From NCBI GenBank assembly GCA_021736285.1, contig JAIPGE010000002.1, positions 1-21,414 on the forward strand: a stretch of DNA of 21,414 nt, given 5' to 3'. The notes below the pieces were generated by a model. That model saw only the letters and a program-made list of their open reading frames with translations, did no database searches and was not told the DNA's origin. Origin of the DNA: Candidatus Izemoplasma sp. Its GTDB lineage: Bacteria > Bacillota_I > Bacilli_A > Izemoplasmatales > Izemoplasmataceae. Shown here in pieces: positions 14,583 to 21,414 of this stretch; within the stretch, counting starts at the first letter, position 1, and each line of letters opens with the position of its first letter. A program made the translations under genes and the position numbers.

Positions 14583-15656
14583 ATGAAAAGAGTATTATTT
14601 TTAGTTTTATTAAGTGTTTTTACCATTTCGCTTTCAGCATGTGGTGGAAGCCAACTCGATATCGGTATCGTTTTTCCAACGCAAAATGAAGAACGTTGGA
14701 TTCAAGATGAGGCACGTTTTGAGAGTTTTCTTGATGATACAGAATACAGTTATGAGATTTTATTCTCAGACGGAGATTCTCAAATCGAAGCATCAAATAT
14801 TGATACATTAATATCAAAAGGTATTGAAGTATTAATCATTACCCCACATGATAGCGAAGCTGCAGAAACAGCAGTACAAAAAGCAATCGATGAGGGTATA
14901 GACGTTATCGCTTATGACCGTATCGTAGATTTAGCTGGCGTAGATTTCTATGTCACATTTGATTCAATTGTTGTTGGTGAACAACAAGGTCAATATTTAA
15001 TTGATCAAGCAGGAGACACTACAGGTAACGAGTTATACTTATATTCAGGCGGAACATGGGAAGCTAATGCACCATTATTCTTCCGTGGCGCTTGGAAAGT
15101 ATTACAACCTAAAATCGCAGATGGAACGTTCGTTGTTATGAATGCACCATCAGCTGCAGATTATGATGATCAAGCTGAATTAACGACTGCTGAAGCATTG
15201 AACATTATGACAGAAGTTGACACAGATTGGGATCCGGCTGCGACTACTACTCTAGCTCAGAATCATGCATCTACTTATCCACCTACAGGGGATACAGCAT
15301 ATTTCTTAGCACCAAATGACTTTACATCTCGTGCAATTCGCGCTGAATTTATTGATGATGTAGATGTTGTTATCACTGGACAAGATGCTGACCGTTTATC
15401 TATTAAATCTATTCAAGAAGGTAAACAATCAATGACAGTTCTAAAAGATGTCCGTACATTAGTTGAAAATGCATTTAATATTGCTGATAAACTAATGAAA
15501 GGTGAAGACTTACCTACTGCAACACACTTCTATGGTGAAAATGACGTACCTGCAGTACCTGCAGAAGTCGTTGTTGTTACACAAGATAACTTAACAGAAG
15601 TAATTATCGAATCTGGATATTACACACAAGACGAAATCGATAGTGCAGGAGAATAA
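14583..15656 (+). CDS. chvE: ChvE-like multiple-monosaccharide ABC importer, substrate-binding lipoprotein
   Basis: A 357-residue binding protein with a lipoprotein signal (LSAC, C20). The sequence IGIVFPTQNEERWIQDE, TLISKGIEVLIITPHD, VIAYDRIVDLAGVDFYVTFD and LYSGGTWEANAPLFFRGA follows the ChvE/GguA-associated family, not MglB or XylF in detail. It should deliver a sugar (arabinose, xylose, galactose or glucose in known relatives) to the permease encoded downstream. AGGAGG at 14572-14577 precedes the ATG. It is separated from the ATPase gene by 120 bases containing two inverted repeats, consistent with higher expression of the binding protein than of the membrane parts. The precise sugar cannot be read from sequence. 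Confidence 0.88.
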   Translation: MKRVLFLVLLSVFTISLSACGGSQLDIGIVFPTQNEERWIQDEARFESFLDDTEYSYEILFSDGDSQIEASNIDTLISKGIEVLIITPHDSEAAETAVQKAIDEGIDVIAYDRIVDLAGVDFYVTFDSIVVGEQQGQYLIDQAGDTTGNELYLYSGGTWEANAPLFFRGAWKVLQPKIADGTFVVMNAPSAADYDDQAELTTAEALNIMTEVDTDWDPAATTTLAQNHASTYPPTGDTAYFLAPNDFTSRAIRAEFIDDVDVVITGQDADRLSIKSIQEGKQSMTVLKDVRTLVENAFNIADKLMKGEDLPTATHFYGENDVPAVPAEVVVVTQDNLTEVIIESGYYTQDEIDSAGE

Positions 15657-15674
15657 TTGACTTAATGATTAATA

Positions 15675-15707
15675 GAGATTGGTGGCATACAAAATGCCAC
15701 CAATCTC
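15675..15707 (+). repeat. Strong intercistronic hairpin between chvE and the ATPase gene
   Basis: Perfect 14-base arms GAGATTGGTGGCAT and ATGCCACCAATCTC surround the loop ACAAA. Only a weak T run (ACTTTT at 15711-15716) follows at a distance, so it looks more like a 3'-end stabiliser or partial terminator than a full terminator. Confidence 0.75.
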
Positions 15708-15723
15708 AATACTTTTATTATCT

Positions 15724-15760
15724 ATTGCTTAACATACTCCTGAGTTAAGCAATGTATAAT
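15724..15760 (+). promoter_or_regulatory. Inverted repeat next to a TATAAT box before the ATPase gene
   Basis: ATTGCTTAAC (15724-15733) and GTTAAGCAAT (15744-15753) are perfect 10-base arms around a 10-base spacer, and TATAAT follows two bases later (15755-15760), 17 bases before the ATG. No good -35 is evident. It could be an internal promoter with an operator, or a second hairpin. Confidence 0.45.
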
Positions 15761-15776
15761 AGAACTGGAGGGTACA

Positions 15777-17291
15777 ATGGCAAATTATATTTTAGAAATG
15801 CACAATATAACCAAAACATTTCCTGGCGTTAAAGCACTGGATAATGTTAATTTTAAGGTTGAAGAAGGTGAAATTCATTTTTTAGTTGGAGAAAATGGTG
15901 CTGGAAAATCAACTTTAATGAAGGTTTTAAGTGGAATTTATCCAACAGGAGATTATACAGGACAAATTAAGTTAAAAGGTGAAGTTGTTGATTTTAGGAA
16001 AATTTCTGATTCAGAAAACGCCGGATTAGCCATTATTAATCAAGAATTAGCATTGGTGCCAGAGATGACGGTTTTTGAAAATATATATCTCGCTCATGAA
16101 ATTAAAAAACGAAATATCATCAATTGGAACCAAACCATTCATATGGCTGATAAGCAATTGAAACGTGTGAAGTTAAATGTCAATCCTGGTAACAAAGTTA
16201 AAGATCTTAATATTGGCCAACAACAACTTGTTGAAATAGCTAAAGCATTGAGTAAAAATGTCCAAATATTAATATTAGATGAGCCAACTGCTGCATTAAA
16301 TGAAAATGACAGTGAAAACTTACTCAATCTTTTGGTTGAATTAAAAAAAGAAGGCGTCACTTGTATTATGATTTCACATAAATTAAAAGAAGTAACAGCC
16401 ATTGCCGATAGTGTAACTGTTCTACGAGATGGGTTAACCATTTCAACATTGCGTAAAAATGAAATTAATGAAATCAAAATCATTAAAGATATGGTAGGTC
16501 GATCAATTGATAATATTTTTCCAGAACGGAAACCACAAGTTGAAGATGAAATTGTTTTGGAAACTAAGAACCTTAATGCATATAATTTCGCTGTTAGTAA
16601 ACAAGTGGTTAAAAATGCAAGTATCAAACTGAAAAAAGGTGAAGTTGTTGGACTAGCCGGGTTAATGGGCGCAGGAAGAAGTGAATTAGCACTTAGTATC
16701 TTTGGAAATCCCAAAAATTATGATATGGATGGTGATGTGTTTGTTCACGGTAAGAAAGTTCATTTTAATCATCCTAGTCAAGCATTAAAAGCCGGTATTG
16801 CATATGTTTCTGAAGACCGTAAAAATGAAGGATTAATTTTGAAACAAGATGTAAAACAAAATATATCATTAACTAATTTAAAATTATTAGCAAAAAATGG
16901 TGTTATAGACAAAAATAAAGAAATTGTTTATGCTGAAAAATACCGTAAAGAAATTAATATAAAAACCCCATCAATAGAACAAACAGTTGAAAATTTAAGT
17001 GGCGGTAATCAACAAAAAGTATCGATTAGTAAAGGATTGTTTGCCAATCCTGATATCCTTATTTTAGATGAACCAACACGTGGAATTGATGTTGGTGCAA
17101 AGTATGAGATTTACACTTTAATCAATCAACTAATTGATCATGGGATGAGTATTATTATGATTTCATCTGAGTTACCAGAGTTATTAGCAATGAGTGATCG
17201 CTTATATGTTGTTGCTGAGGGTAAAATCACAGGTGAATTAAGTAAGGCAGACGCAACACAAGAGAATGTCATGAAATTGGCAACTGTATAG
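15777..17291 (+). CDS. mmsA: Multiple-monosaccharide ABC importer, tandem ATPase
   Basis: A 504-residue protein with two ABC domains, as in all sugar importers of the CUT2 class (also called GguA). Domain 1 has Walker A GENGAGKST (38-46), the degenerate signature LNIGQQQLVEIAKAL, and Walker B ILILDEPTAAL. Domain 2 (from about 255) has the CUT2-typical altered Walker A GLMGAGRSE, an intact LSGGNQQKV, and ILILDEPTRGIDVGAKYEIY. ISDSENAGLAIINQELALVPEMTV is characteristic of the GguA branch. A GGAGGG site precedes the ATG. The ATPase is followed ten bases later by the permease gene. Confidence 0.93.
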   Translation: MANYILEMHNITKTFPGVKALDNVNFKVEEGEIHFLVGENGAGKSTLMKVLSGIYPTGDYTGQIKLKGEVVDFRKISDSENAGLAIINQELALVPEMTVFENIYLAHEIKKRNIINWNQTIHMADKQLKRVKLNVNPGNKVKDLNIGQQQLVEIAKALSKNVQILILDEPTAALNENDSENLLNLLVELKKEGVTCIMISHKLKEVTAIADSVTVLRDGLTISTLRKNEINEIKIIKDMVGRSIDNIFPERKPQVEDEIVLETKNLNAYNFAVSKQVVKNASIKLKKGEVVGLAGLMGAGRSELALSIFGNPKNYDMDGDVFVHGKKVHFNHPSQALKAGIAYVSEDRKNEGLILKQDVKQNISLTNLKLLAKNGVIDKNKEIVYAEKYRKEINIKTPSIEQTVENLSGGNQQKVSISKGLFANPDILILDEPTRGIDVGAKYEIYTLINQLIDHGMSIIMISSELPELLAMSDRLYVVAEGKITGELSKADATQENVMKLATV

Positions 17292-17301
17292 GAGGATAAC
17301 A

Positions 17302-18555
17302 ATGAAACAGTTCTTTAGCAATTTATGGATTAAATTTAAAAAAAGTATCCGAAATTATCCAAAGTATATGAAACGATTTTTTAAAGATTTATTTGTTTTA
17401 TTTAGAAATAATATCCGTGATTATGGAATGTACATCGCATTAATAACAATCTTTATATTTTTCATTATCACAACAGGTGGATTATTTATTACACCAAGAA
17501 ATATTTTCAACTTAATCCAACAAACTGGTTATATCGCTGTAATGTCAGTCGGAATGACTTTAATCATTGTCATTCGCCACATTGATTTAAGCGTTGGGTC
17601 TATTGCTGGATTTATTGGAGCCATTTTAGCCGTTTTGATCGTAACATATGATATGAATGCAATCATTGCGATTCCGATAGTTTTACTGATAGGAATTACA
17701 GCAGGATTATTAACAGGATACCTTGTTGCTAAAATAGGAATTCCTGCTTTTGTTGCTTCATTAGGTGGTATGTTTGCTTATCGAGGTCTAATTTTTAATT
17801 CCCTACAAAATACAGGGACACTCGGTGTAAATAACCCAATTATAAATGCAATTGGACAAGAAACCATACCAGCTATTGCAAATGTTTTTGGGTTGCATCT
17901 ATTAAGTGTCATTATTGGTGTCATTGCAGTACTGTTGTTTATTTATTCAGAATTTAGAACGCGTAAAGAAAAATCTAAATATGATTTCGAAGTATTACCA
18001 ACAGATTTATTTATTGCTAAACTTGTGTTCATCTCAATAACAATTCTTACAATTACATTTTTATTGGCCTCTTATAGAGGATTCAGTTGGGTACTTGTAA
18101 TTGTCTTAGTTGTTGTTGCAATCTATCATTTTATGACCAATATGACAGTATTGGGTCGACATATATACGCCGTTGGGGGAAATCCCGAAGCTGCTGAGTT
18201 GAGTGGTATAAGCGTAAAGAAAATCACTTACTTTGTATTTGGATCAATGGGATTCTTAAGTGCTTTGGGAGGAATTATGTATCTTGCACGGTTAGGATCG
18301 GCTACATTTACTGCAGGTGAAGGACTAGAACTTCAAGTTATTGCTGGTGCCTTTGTTGGTGGTACAAGTGCTGCAGGTGGCGTTGGTAAAGTTACCGGAT
18401 CTGTTATTGGTGCACTTGTTATGGCGTCGCTGATTAATGGTATGCAGATGATGTCGCTTGGTACAAATTATCAAGCAATTGTTAGCGGGGTTGTCTTAGT
18501 TGCAGCAGTTATCTTTGATGTCAAGACCCGTAATATGAAAAAGGTTCAAGCGTAA
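17302..18555 (+). CDS. mmsB: Multiple-monosaccharide ABC importer, permease
   Basis: A 417-residue integral membrane protein of the CUT2 permease family (GguB branch). A basic N-terminal tail of about 40 residues precedes the first membrane segment. The conserved core has VMSVGMTLIIVIRHIDLSVGS and GFIGAILAVLIV. The central charged insert (about 215-235, EFRTRKEKSKYDFE) is typical of GguB, and AVGGNPEAAELSGISVKK plus GAFVGGTSAAGGVGKVTGSVIGALVM complete the permease signatures. About eight to ten membrane segments are visible. AGGAGG lies at 17291-17296. It forms the channel with two copies of the tandem ATPase activity; one terminator follows. Confidence 0.93.
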   Translation: MKQFFSNLWIKFKKSIRNYPKYMKRFFKDLFVLFRNNIRDYGMYIALITIFIFFIITTGGLFITPRNIFNLIQQTGYIAVMSVGMTLIIVIRHIDLSVGSIAGFIGAILAVLIVTYDMNAIIAIPIVLLIGITAGLLTGYLVAKIGIPAFVASLGGMFAYRGLIFNSLQNTGTLGVNNPIINAIGQETIPAIANVFGLHLLSVIIGVIAVLLFIYSEFRTRKEKSKYDFEVLPTDLFIAKLVFISITILTITFLLASYRGFSWVLVIVLVVVAIYHFMTNMTVLGRHIYAVGGNPEAAELSGISVKKITYFVFGSMGFLSALGGIMYLARLGSATFTAGEGLELQVIAGAFVGGTSAAGGVGKVTGSVIGALVMASLINGMQMMSLGTNYQAIVSGVVLVAAVIFDVKTRNMKKVQA

Positions 18556-18582
18556 CAACTAATATAATTTTTCATATCTCCG

Positions 18583-18620
18583 ATAAACGATACACCACTA
18601 GGTGTGTCGTTTATTATTTT
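18583..18620 (+). terminator. Terminator of the importer operon
   Basis: ATAAACGATACACC (18583-18596) pairs with GGTGTGTCGTTTAT (18601-18614) around ACTA, with one wobble pair, followed by TATTTT. It lies 27 bases after the permease stop. Confidence 0.85.
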
Positions 18621-18663
18621 GAAAAAAGAGTGCTAAATCAAATTCATTAGGGGACTTATATTG

Positions 18664-18669
18664 TATAAT
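18664..18669 (+). promoter_or_regulatory. -10 element for the ABC exporter gene
   Basis: A perfect TATAAT 22 bases before the ATG. Candidate -35 sequences are poor (TTCATT at 18643-18648 is 15 bases away), so this is only half a promoter by sequence. Confidence 0.45.
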
Positions 18670-18691
18670 AAAATTAAGTGAGGTGGAGTCG

Positions 18692-20944
18692 ATGTTAAAA
18701 CTAAAAAACATTGTTAAAGATTACAAAGTTGATGATCGCTTATTCAGAGCTCTTAACAACGTAAATATCGAAATGAATCAAGGGGAATTTGTTGCTATTT
18801 TAGGTCCTAGTGGTTGTGGAAAAACAACGCTTTTAAATATTATTGGAGGACTCGATCAATACACTGCAGGAGATCTATTTATCAATGGTGTGAGTACAAA
18901 AGATTTTAAAGAAAAAGATTGGAATGCGTATCGTAACCATAGCATTGGCTTTGTCTTTCAAAGTTATAATTTAATTAATCATTTATCTGTATTAGATAAT
19001 GTAGAATTAGGAATGACGTTATCAGGAATTGCTCCTGAAGATAGAAAAAAAAGAGCACTAGAAGTATTAGATAAGGTTGGTCTTTCATCACACATAGATA
19101 AACGACCGACAAAATTGTCTGGTGGTGAAAAACAACGTGTTGCTATTGCGCGAGCATTGGTCAACAACCCAGATATTATTTTAGCTGATGAACCAACCGG
19201 TGCTCTTGATAGTGAAACAGCAAGAGAAATATTGTCGTTAATTCAAGAAGTTGGAAAAGATAAACTCGTAATTATGGTTACCCATGCAAAAATGTACGCT
19301 GATGAATTTGCGTCTCGTACAATTGAATTAAAAGACGGTGAAGTTATCCGTGAAACAAGCAAGTCTGAGATTATAACAACCCATCGTGAGTATAACCCAA
19401 CACACACATCAATGAGTTTTTTAACAGCACTTAAATTGTCATTTAATAATTTAAAAACAAAAAAACTCCGAACAATAATTACGGCATTAGCGGCCAGTGT
19501 TGGGATTATTGGAATTGGACTTGTTTTATCTATAAGCAATGGTTTTCGAGCACAAATTTCTGATATTGAAAGTGACCAACTTGTGAATCTTCCGATATTA
19601 ATTGGCCGAGAAGAAATGCAAGTTGGGTTTGAACGAGCTGGGGCAACGACTTATGTTCCAGAGGAATATGAAGAAAATGAAATTGTTATTTATGATCCGA
19701 GTGAAGATGTCCATATCAATCAATTAAGTACTGTATTTATCGAACATCTTGAAAGCATGGATGAAGATATTTTTACAAAAATTCATTACGAGTTTGGGTA
19801 TGTACCAACGATATTAACAGAACGTGATGGAACAGTTGAAATGATGGATTTATCTAAGGTTGGTTTTAGCCCATTTATTGTACCTAAAGAAACCATTTCA
19901 GATTATTACACATTGAAAGCCGGTAAAATGCCTGAAACCAGCACAGAAGTGGTATTATTAATGGATCAATGGAATGTTGTTGAACAAGAAATCATTGAAG
20001 CATTAGGCTATGATGCATCGCAAACACTCTATTATGAAGATGTATTGGGGAAAGAACTTTTTATTGCCTTGAACGACGATTTATATTTAAAACAAGGAGA
20101 GATATACATTCCTAATTATAACAATTTAGATATTGTTGCGAGTGAAGGGGTAACAGTTACCATTGTTGGTCTTATTGAGGCGAGTGATGCAGGAGTAGAA
20201 TATAACAATTCAGGAGTTAAATATTTATATGAATTAAAAGAAGACTTACTATTGGTTAATTCACAGTCAGATATCTGTACGTTACAGGAAAGTCAAAATC
20301 AATCAGTATTTGATTTGGTTAATTTAACCGAAACAGAAAAAGAACAATTGTTAAGTTATATTGGATGTAACACAACAGATCCTTTTTTGATTCAAATTTA
20401 TACAGATAGTGTTGAACATAAAGAAGCTATTAAAGAACACATTGCGATATACAATGAAGATCAACCAATTGAAGATAAAGTCTTTGAAACAGACCTGGCT
20501 GAAGCAATAGGAGATACATTAAGTACATTAATCACATCTATTAGTGTTGTGTTAACCGCTTTTGCATCTATCTCACTTGTTGTTTCAAGTATTATGATTG
20601 GTGTTATTATTTATATTAGTGTGTTAGAACGGACAAAAGAAATTGGTATAATTCGATCTCTTGGAGGCTCTAAGCGTGATATTGGTCGTGTCTTTAATGC
20701 TGAAAGTATTATTATTGGAACATTTGCCGGACTACTTGGTATTTTAATTACATATGTATTAACATTCCCAATCAACAGTATTGCAGTAAATTATGATGAT
20801 GCCCTTGCTAATGTGGCCCAAGTCAATGTTCTACATCTCGTTGGTCTTGTTGTTATATCAGGATTGTTAACCTTTATAGGTGGACTCATTCCATCTCGTA
20901 TAGCAGCTAAAAAAGATCCTGTAGAAGCACTGCGCGTTGAATAA
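18692..20944 (+). CDS. MacB-type fused ABC transporter (ATPase plus FtsX-like permease)
   Basis: A 750-residue polypeptide joining an ABC ATPase to a four-segment permease. ATPase: Walker A GPSGCGKT (38-45), Q-loop VFQSYNL (88-94), signature LSGGEKQR (142-149), Walker B IILADEPTGALD (162-173), switch H198. A membrane segment at about 260-283 is followed by an extracellular domain of some 330 residues with two cysteines (C529, C559), then three membrane segments (about 612-643, 672-698, 713-733) and the FtsX-type end PSRIAAKKDPVEALRVE. Such proteins use a mechanotransmission mechanism for lipoprotein, peptide or antibiotic efflux; substrate unknown. I chose ATG 18692 with GAGGTGG at 18680-18686; a GTG at 18683 lies inside that ribosome site. 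Confidence 0.9.
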   Translation: MLKLKNIVKDYKVDDRLFRALNNVNIEMNQGEFVAILGPSGCGKTTLLNIIGGLDQYTAGDLFINGVSTKDFKEKDWNAYRNHSIGFVFQSYNLINHLSVLDNVELGMTLSGIAPEDRKKRALEVLDKVGLSSHIDKRPTKLSGGEKQRVAIARALVNNPDIILADEPTGALDSETAREILSLIQEVGKDKLVIMVTHAKMYADEFASRTIELKDGEVIRETSKSEIITTHREYNPTHTSMSFLTALKLSFNNLKTKKLRTIITALAASVGIIGIGLVLSISNGFRAQISDIESDQLVNLPILIGREEMQVGFERAGATTYVPEEYEENEIVIYDPSEDVHINQLSTVFIEHLESMDEDIFTKIHYEFGYVPTILTERDGTVEMMDLSKVGFSPFIVPKETISDYYTLKAGKMPETSTEVVLLMDQWNVVEQEIIEALGYDASQTLYYEDVLGKELFIALNDDLYLKQGEIYIPNYNNLDIVASEGVTVTIVGLIEASDAGVEYNNSGVKYLYELKEDLLLVNSQSDICTLQESQNQSVFDLVNLTETEKEQLLSYIGCNTTDPFLIQIYTDSVEHKEAIKEHIAIYNEDQPIEDKVFETDLAEAIGDTLSTLITSISVVLTAFASISLVVSSIMIGVIIYISVLERTKEIGIIRSLGGSKRDIGRVFNAESIIIGTFAGLLGILITYVLTFPINSIAVNYDDALANVAQVNVLHLVGLVVISGLLTFIGGLIPSRIAAKKDPVEALRVE

Positions 20945-20945
20945 T

Positions 20946-21414
20946 ATGAAACGATTTTTAAAAGAAATATTTGAGGAACTTATATTGGTTGTAAAAGGAA
21001 ATACATTGGACATTTTAATCCCGCCAATACTCTTTTATGTTTCGCTGAATATTTTTAATTTAGGTATAGCATTAGGATTATCCTTGGTATTTTCCTTTAT
21101 CATGTTGAGTATTCGACTTAAAAAGAATGAGACATGGTATTATGCTGTTGGGGGTGTCATCGGGACACTTCTTGCAGCAATTATGGCTTATGTAAATAAC
21201 AATGCATCAAACTTTTTTCTACCAGATATCATTGGAACAGGAATTTTCATTGGAGTGACAATTATATCAATAATAATTAAAAAACCGCTTGCGATGTTTG
21301 CCTCGCTCATCACAAGAGGGTGGGATATAGAATGGTTTATGCGCAAAGACGTTTACCCAGCATACTTAGAGGTTACGTGGTTTTGGCTTATCTTTTTCAT
21401 CATCCGTCTAGGTG
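20946..21414 (+). CDS. Membrane protein resembling DUF3159, 3' end outside window
   Basis: An open frame from an ATG one base after the transporter stop to the window edge (156 complete codons, no stop). It begins MKRFLKEIFEELI, then shows hydrophobic segments at about 21-54, 64-82 and 90-109, and ends in the window with GWDIEWFMRKDVYPAYLEVT followed by WFWLIFFIIRLG. This last pattern (W..., charged R-K-D/P-Y, then T-W-F-W and an aromatic/R-L end) recalls the DUF3159 membrane family, of unknown function; the match is from memory of the motif. No strong ribosome site is seen, so translation may be coupled to the transporter. Confidence 0.7.
   Translation, partial: MKRFLKEIFEELILVVKGNTLDILIPPILFYVSLNIFNLGIALGLSLVFSFIMLSIRLKKNETWYYAVGGVIGTLLAAIMAYVNNNASNFFLPDIIGTGIFIGVTIISIIIKKPLAMFASLITRGWDIEWFMRKDVYPAYLEVTWFWLIFFIIRLG

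Noticed and set aside
16139..16714. 191-codon open frame antisense to the ATPase gene
   Set aside because: It is a shadow of strongly conserved ABC motifs on the other strand with no initiation signals.
13446..18555. Whole sensing and transport region as one operon
   Set aside because: A good hairpin with a T run at 14440-14475 separates the sensing genes from chvE, and a control site follows it.
1..21414. tRNA or rRNA genes, CRISPR arrays, insertion sequences, prophage genes
   Set aside because: No spaced direct repeats, transposase motifs, terminal inverted repeats around a gene, or stable-RNA sequence were found on reading both strands.

Overview
The window is a compact, AT-rich bacterial segment with short intergenic gaps, Shine-Dalgarno sites of the GGAGG/GAGGTG type, lipobox lipoproteins and a YesM/YesN-type two-component pair. 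That points to a low-GC Gram-positive (Bacillota/Firmicutes-like) genome. TGA is used as a stop (end of hisH, hisIE, the response regulator and the kinase), so the Mycoplasma/Spiroplasma code is excluded. An Acholeplasma/Izemoplasma/Haloplasma-type relative or an ordinary Firmicute both remain possible; I cannot fix the genus from this sequence.

Region 1 (1-5810, + strand) is most of a histidine biosynthesis operon: hisD (5' end outside the window), hisC, hisB, hisH, hisA, hisF, hisIE, and a PHP-family histidinol-phosphatase that closes the pathway. Almost every junction overlaps (TAATG, ATGA, or longer), so the genes are probably translationally coupled. The operon ends in a perfect hairpin that contains the stop codons of two convergent genes.

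Region 2 (5807-10064) is a set of small housekeeping or regulatory units. A minus-strand class III aminotransferase is followed by a six-segment membrane protein. A minimal HD-GYP protein and a minus-strand Nfu Fe-S scaffold converge on a shared hairpin. A lipoprotein with an RsgI-type extracellular domain is followed by a 63-aa PLDc_N-like membrane protein. The Nfu/lipoprotein divergent region carries a perfect TGTGA-N6-TCACA palindrome.

Region 3 (10148-18620, + strand) looks like a sugar sensing and uptake cassette: an AraC-type response regulator, a YesM-like sensor kinase, and an MglB-like (galactose/glucose-type) lipoprotein form an overlapping three-gene unit. After a terminator comes a ChvE-GguA-GguB (multiple monosaccharide) ABC importer. 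The inferred model is that the MglB-like protein reports sugar to the kinase and the response regulator switches on the importer. The sensor and transport binding proteins come from different families. A cre-like element precedes the importer, and hairpins lie between its binding-protein gene and its ATPase gene.

Region 4 (18692-21414) holds a MacB-type fused ATPase-permease followed one base later by a membrane protein that resembles DUF3159 and runs off the window.

No tRNA, rRNA, insertion sequence, CRISPR array or prophage gene was seen, and no gap exceeds 150 bases. The strongest leads for something less described are the stand-alone RsgI-domain lipoprotein, the palindrome next to it, and the two-family sugar sensing/transport cassette.
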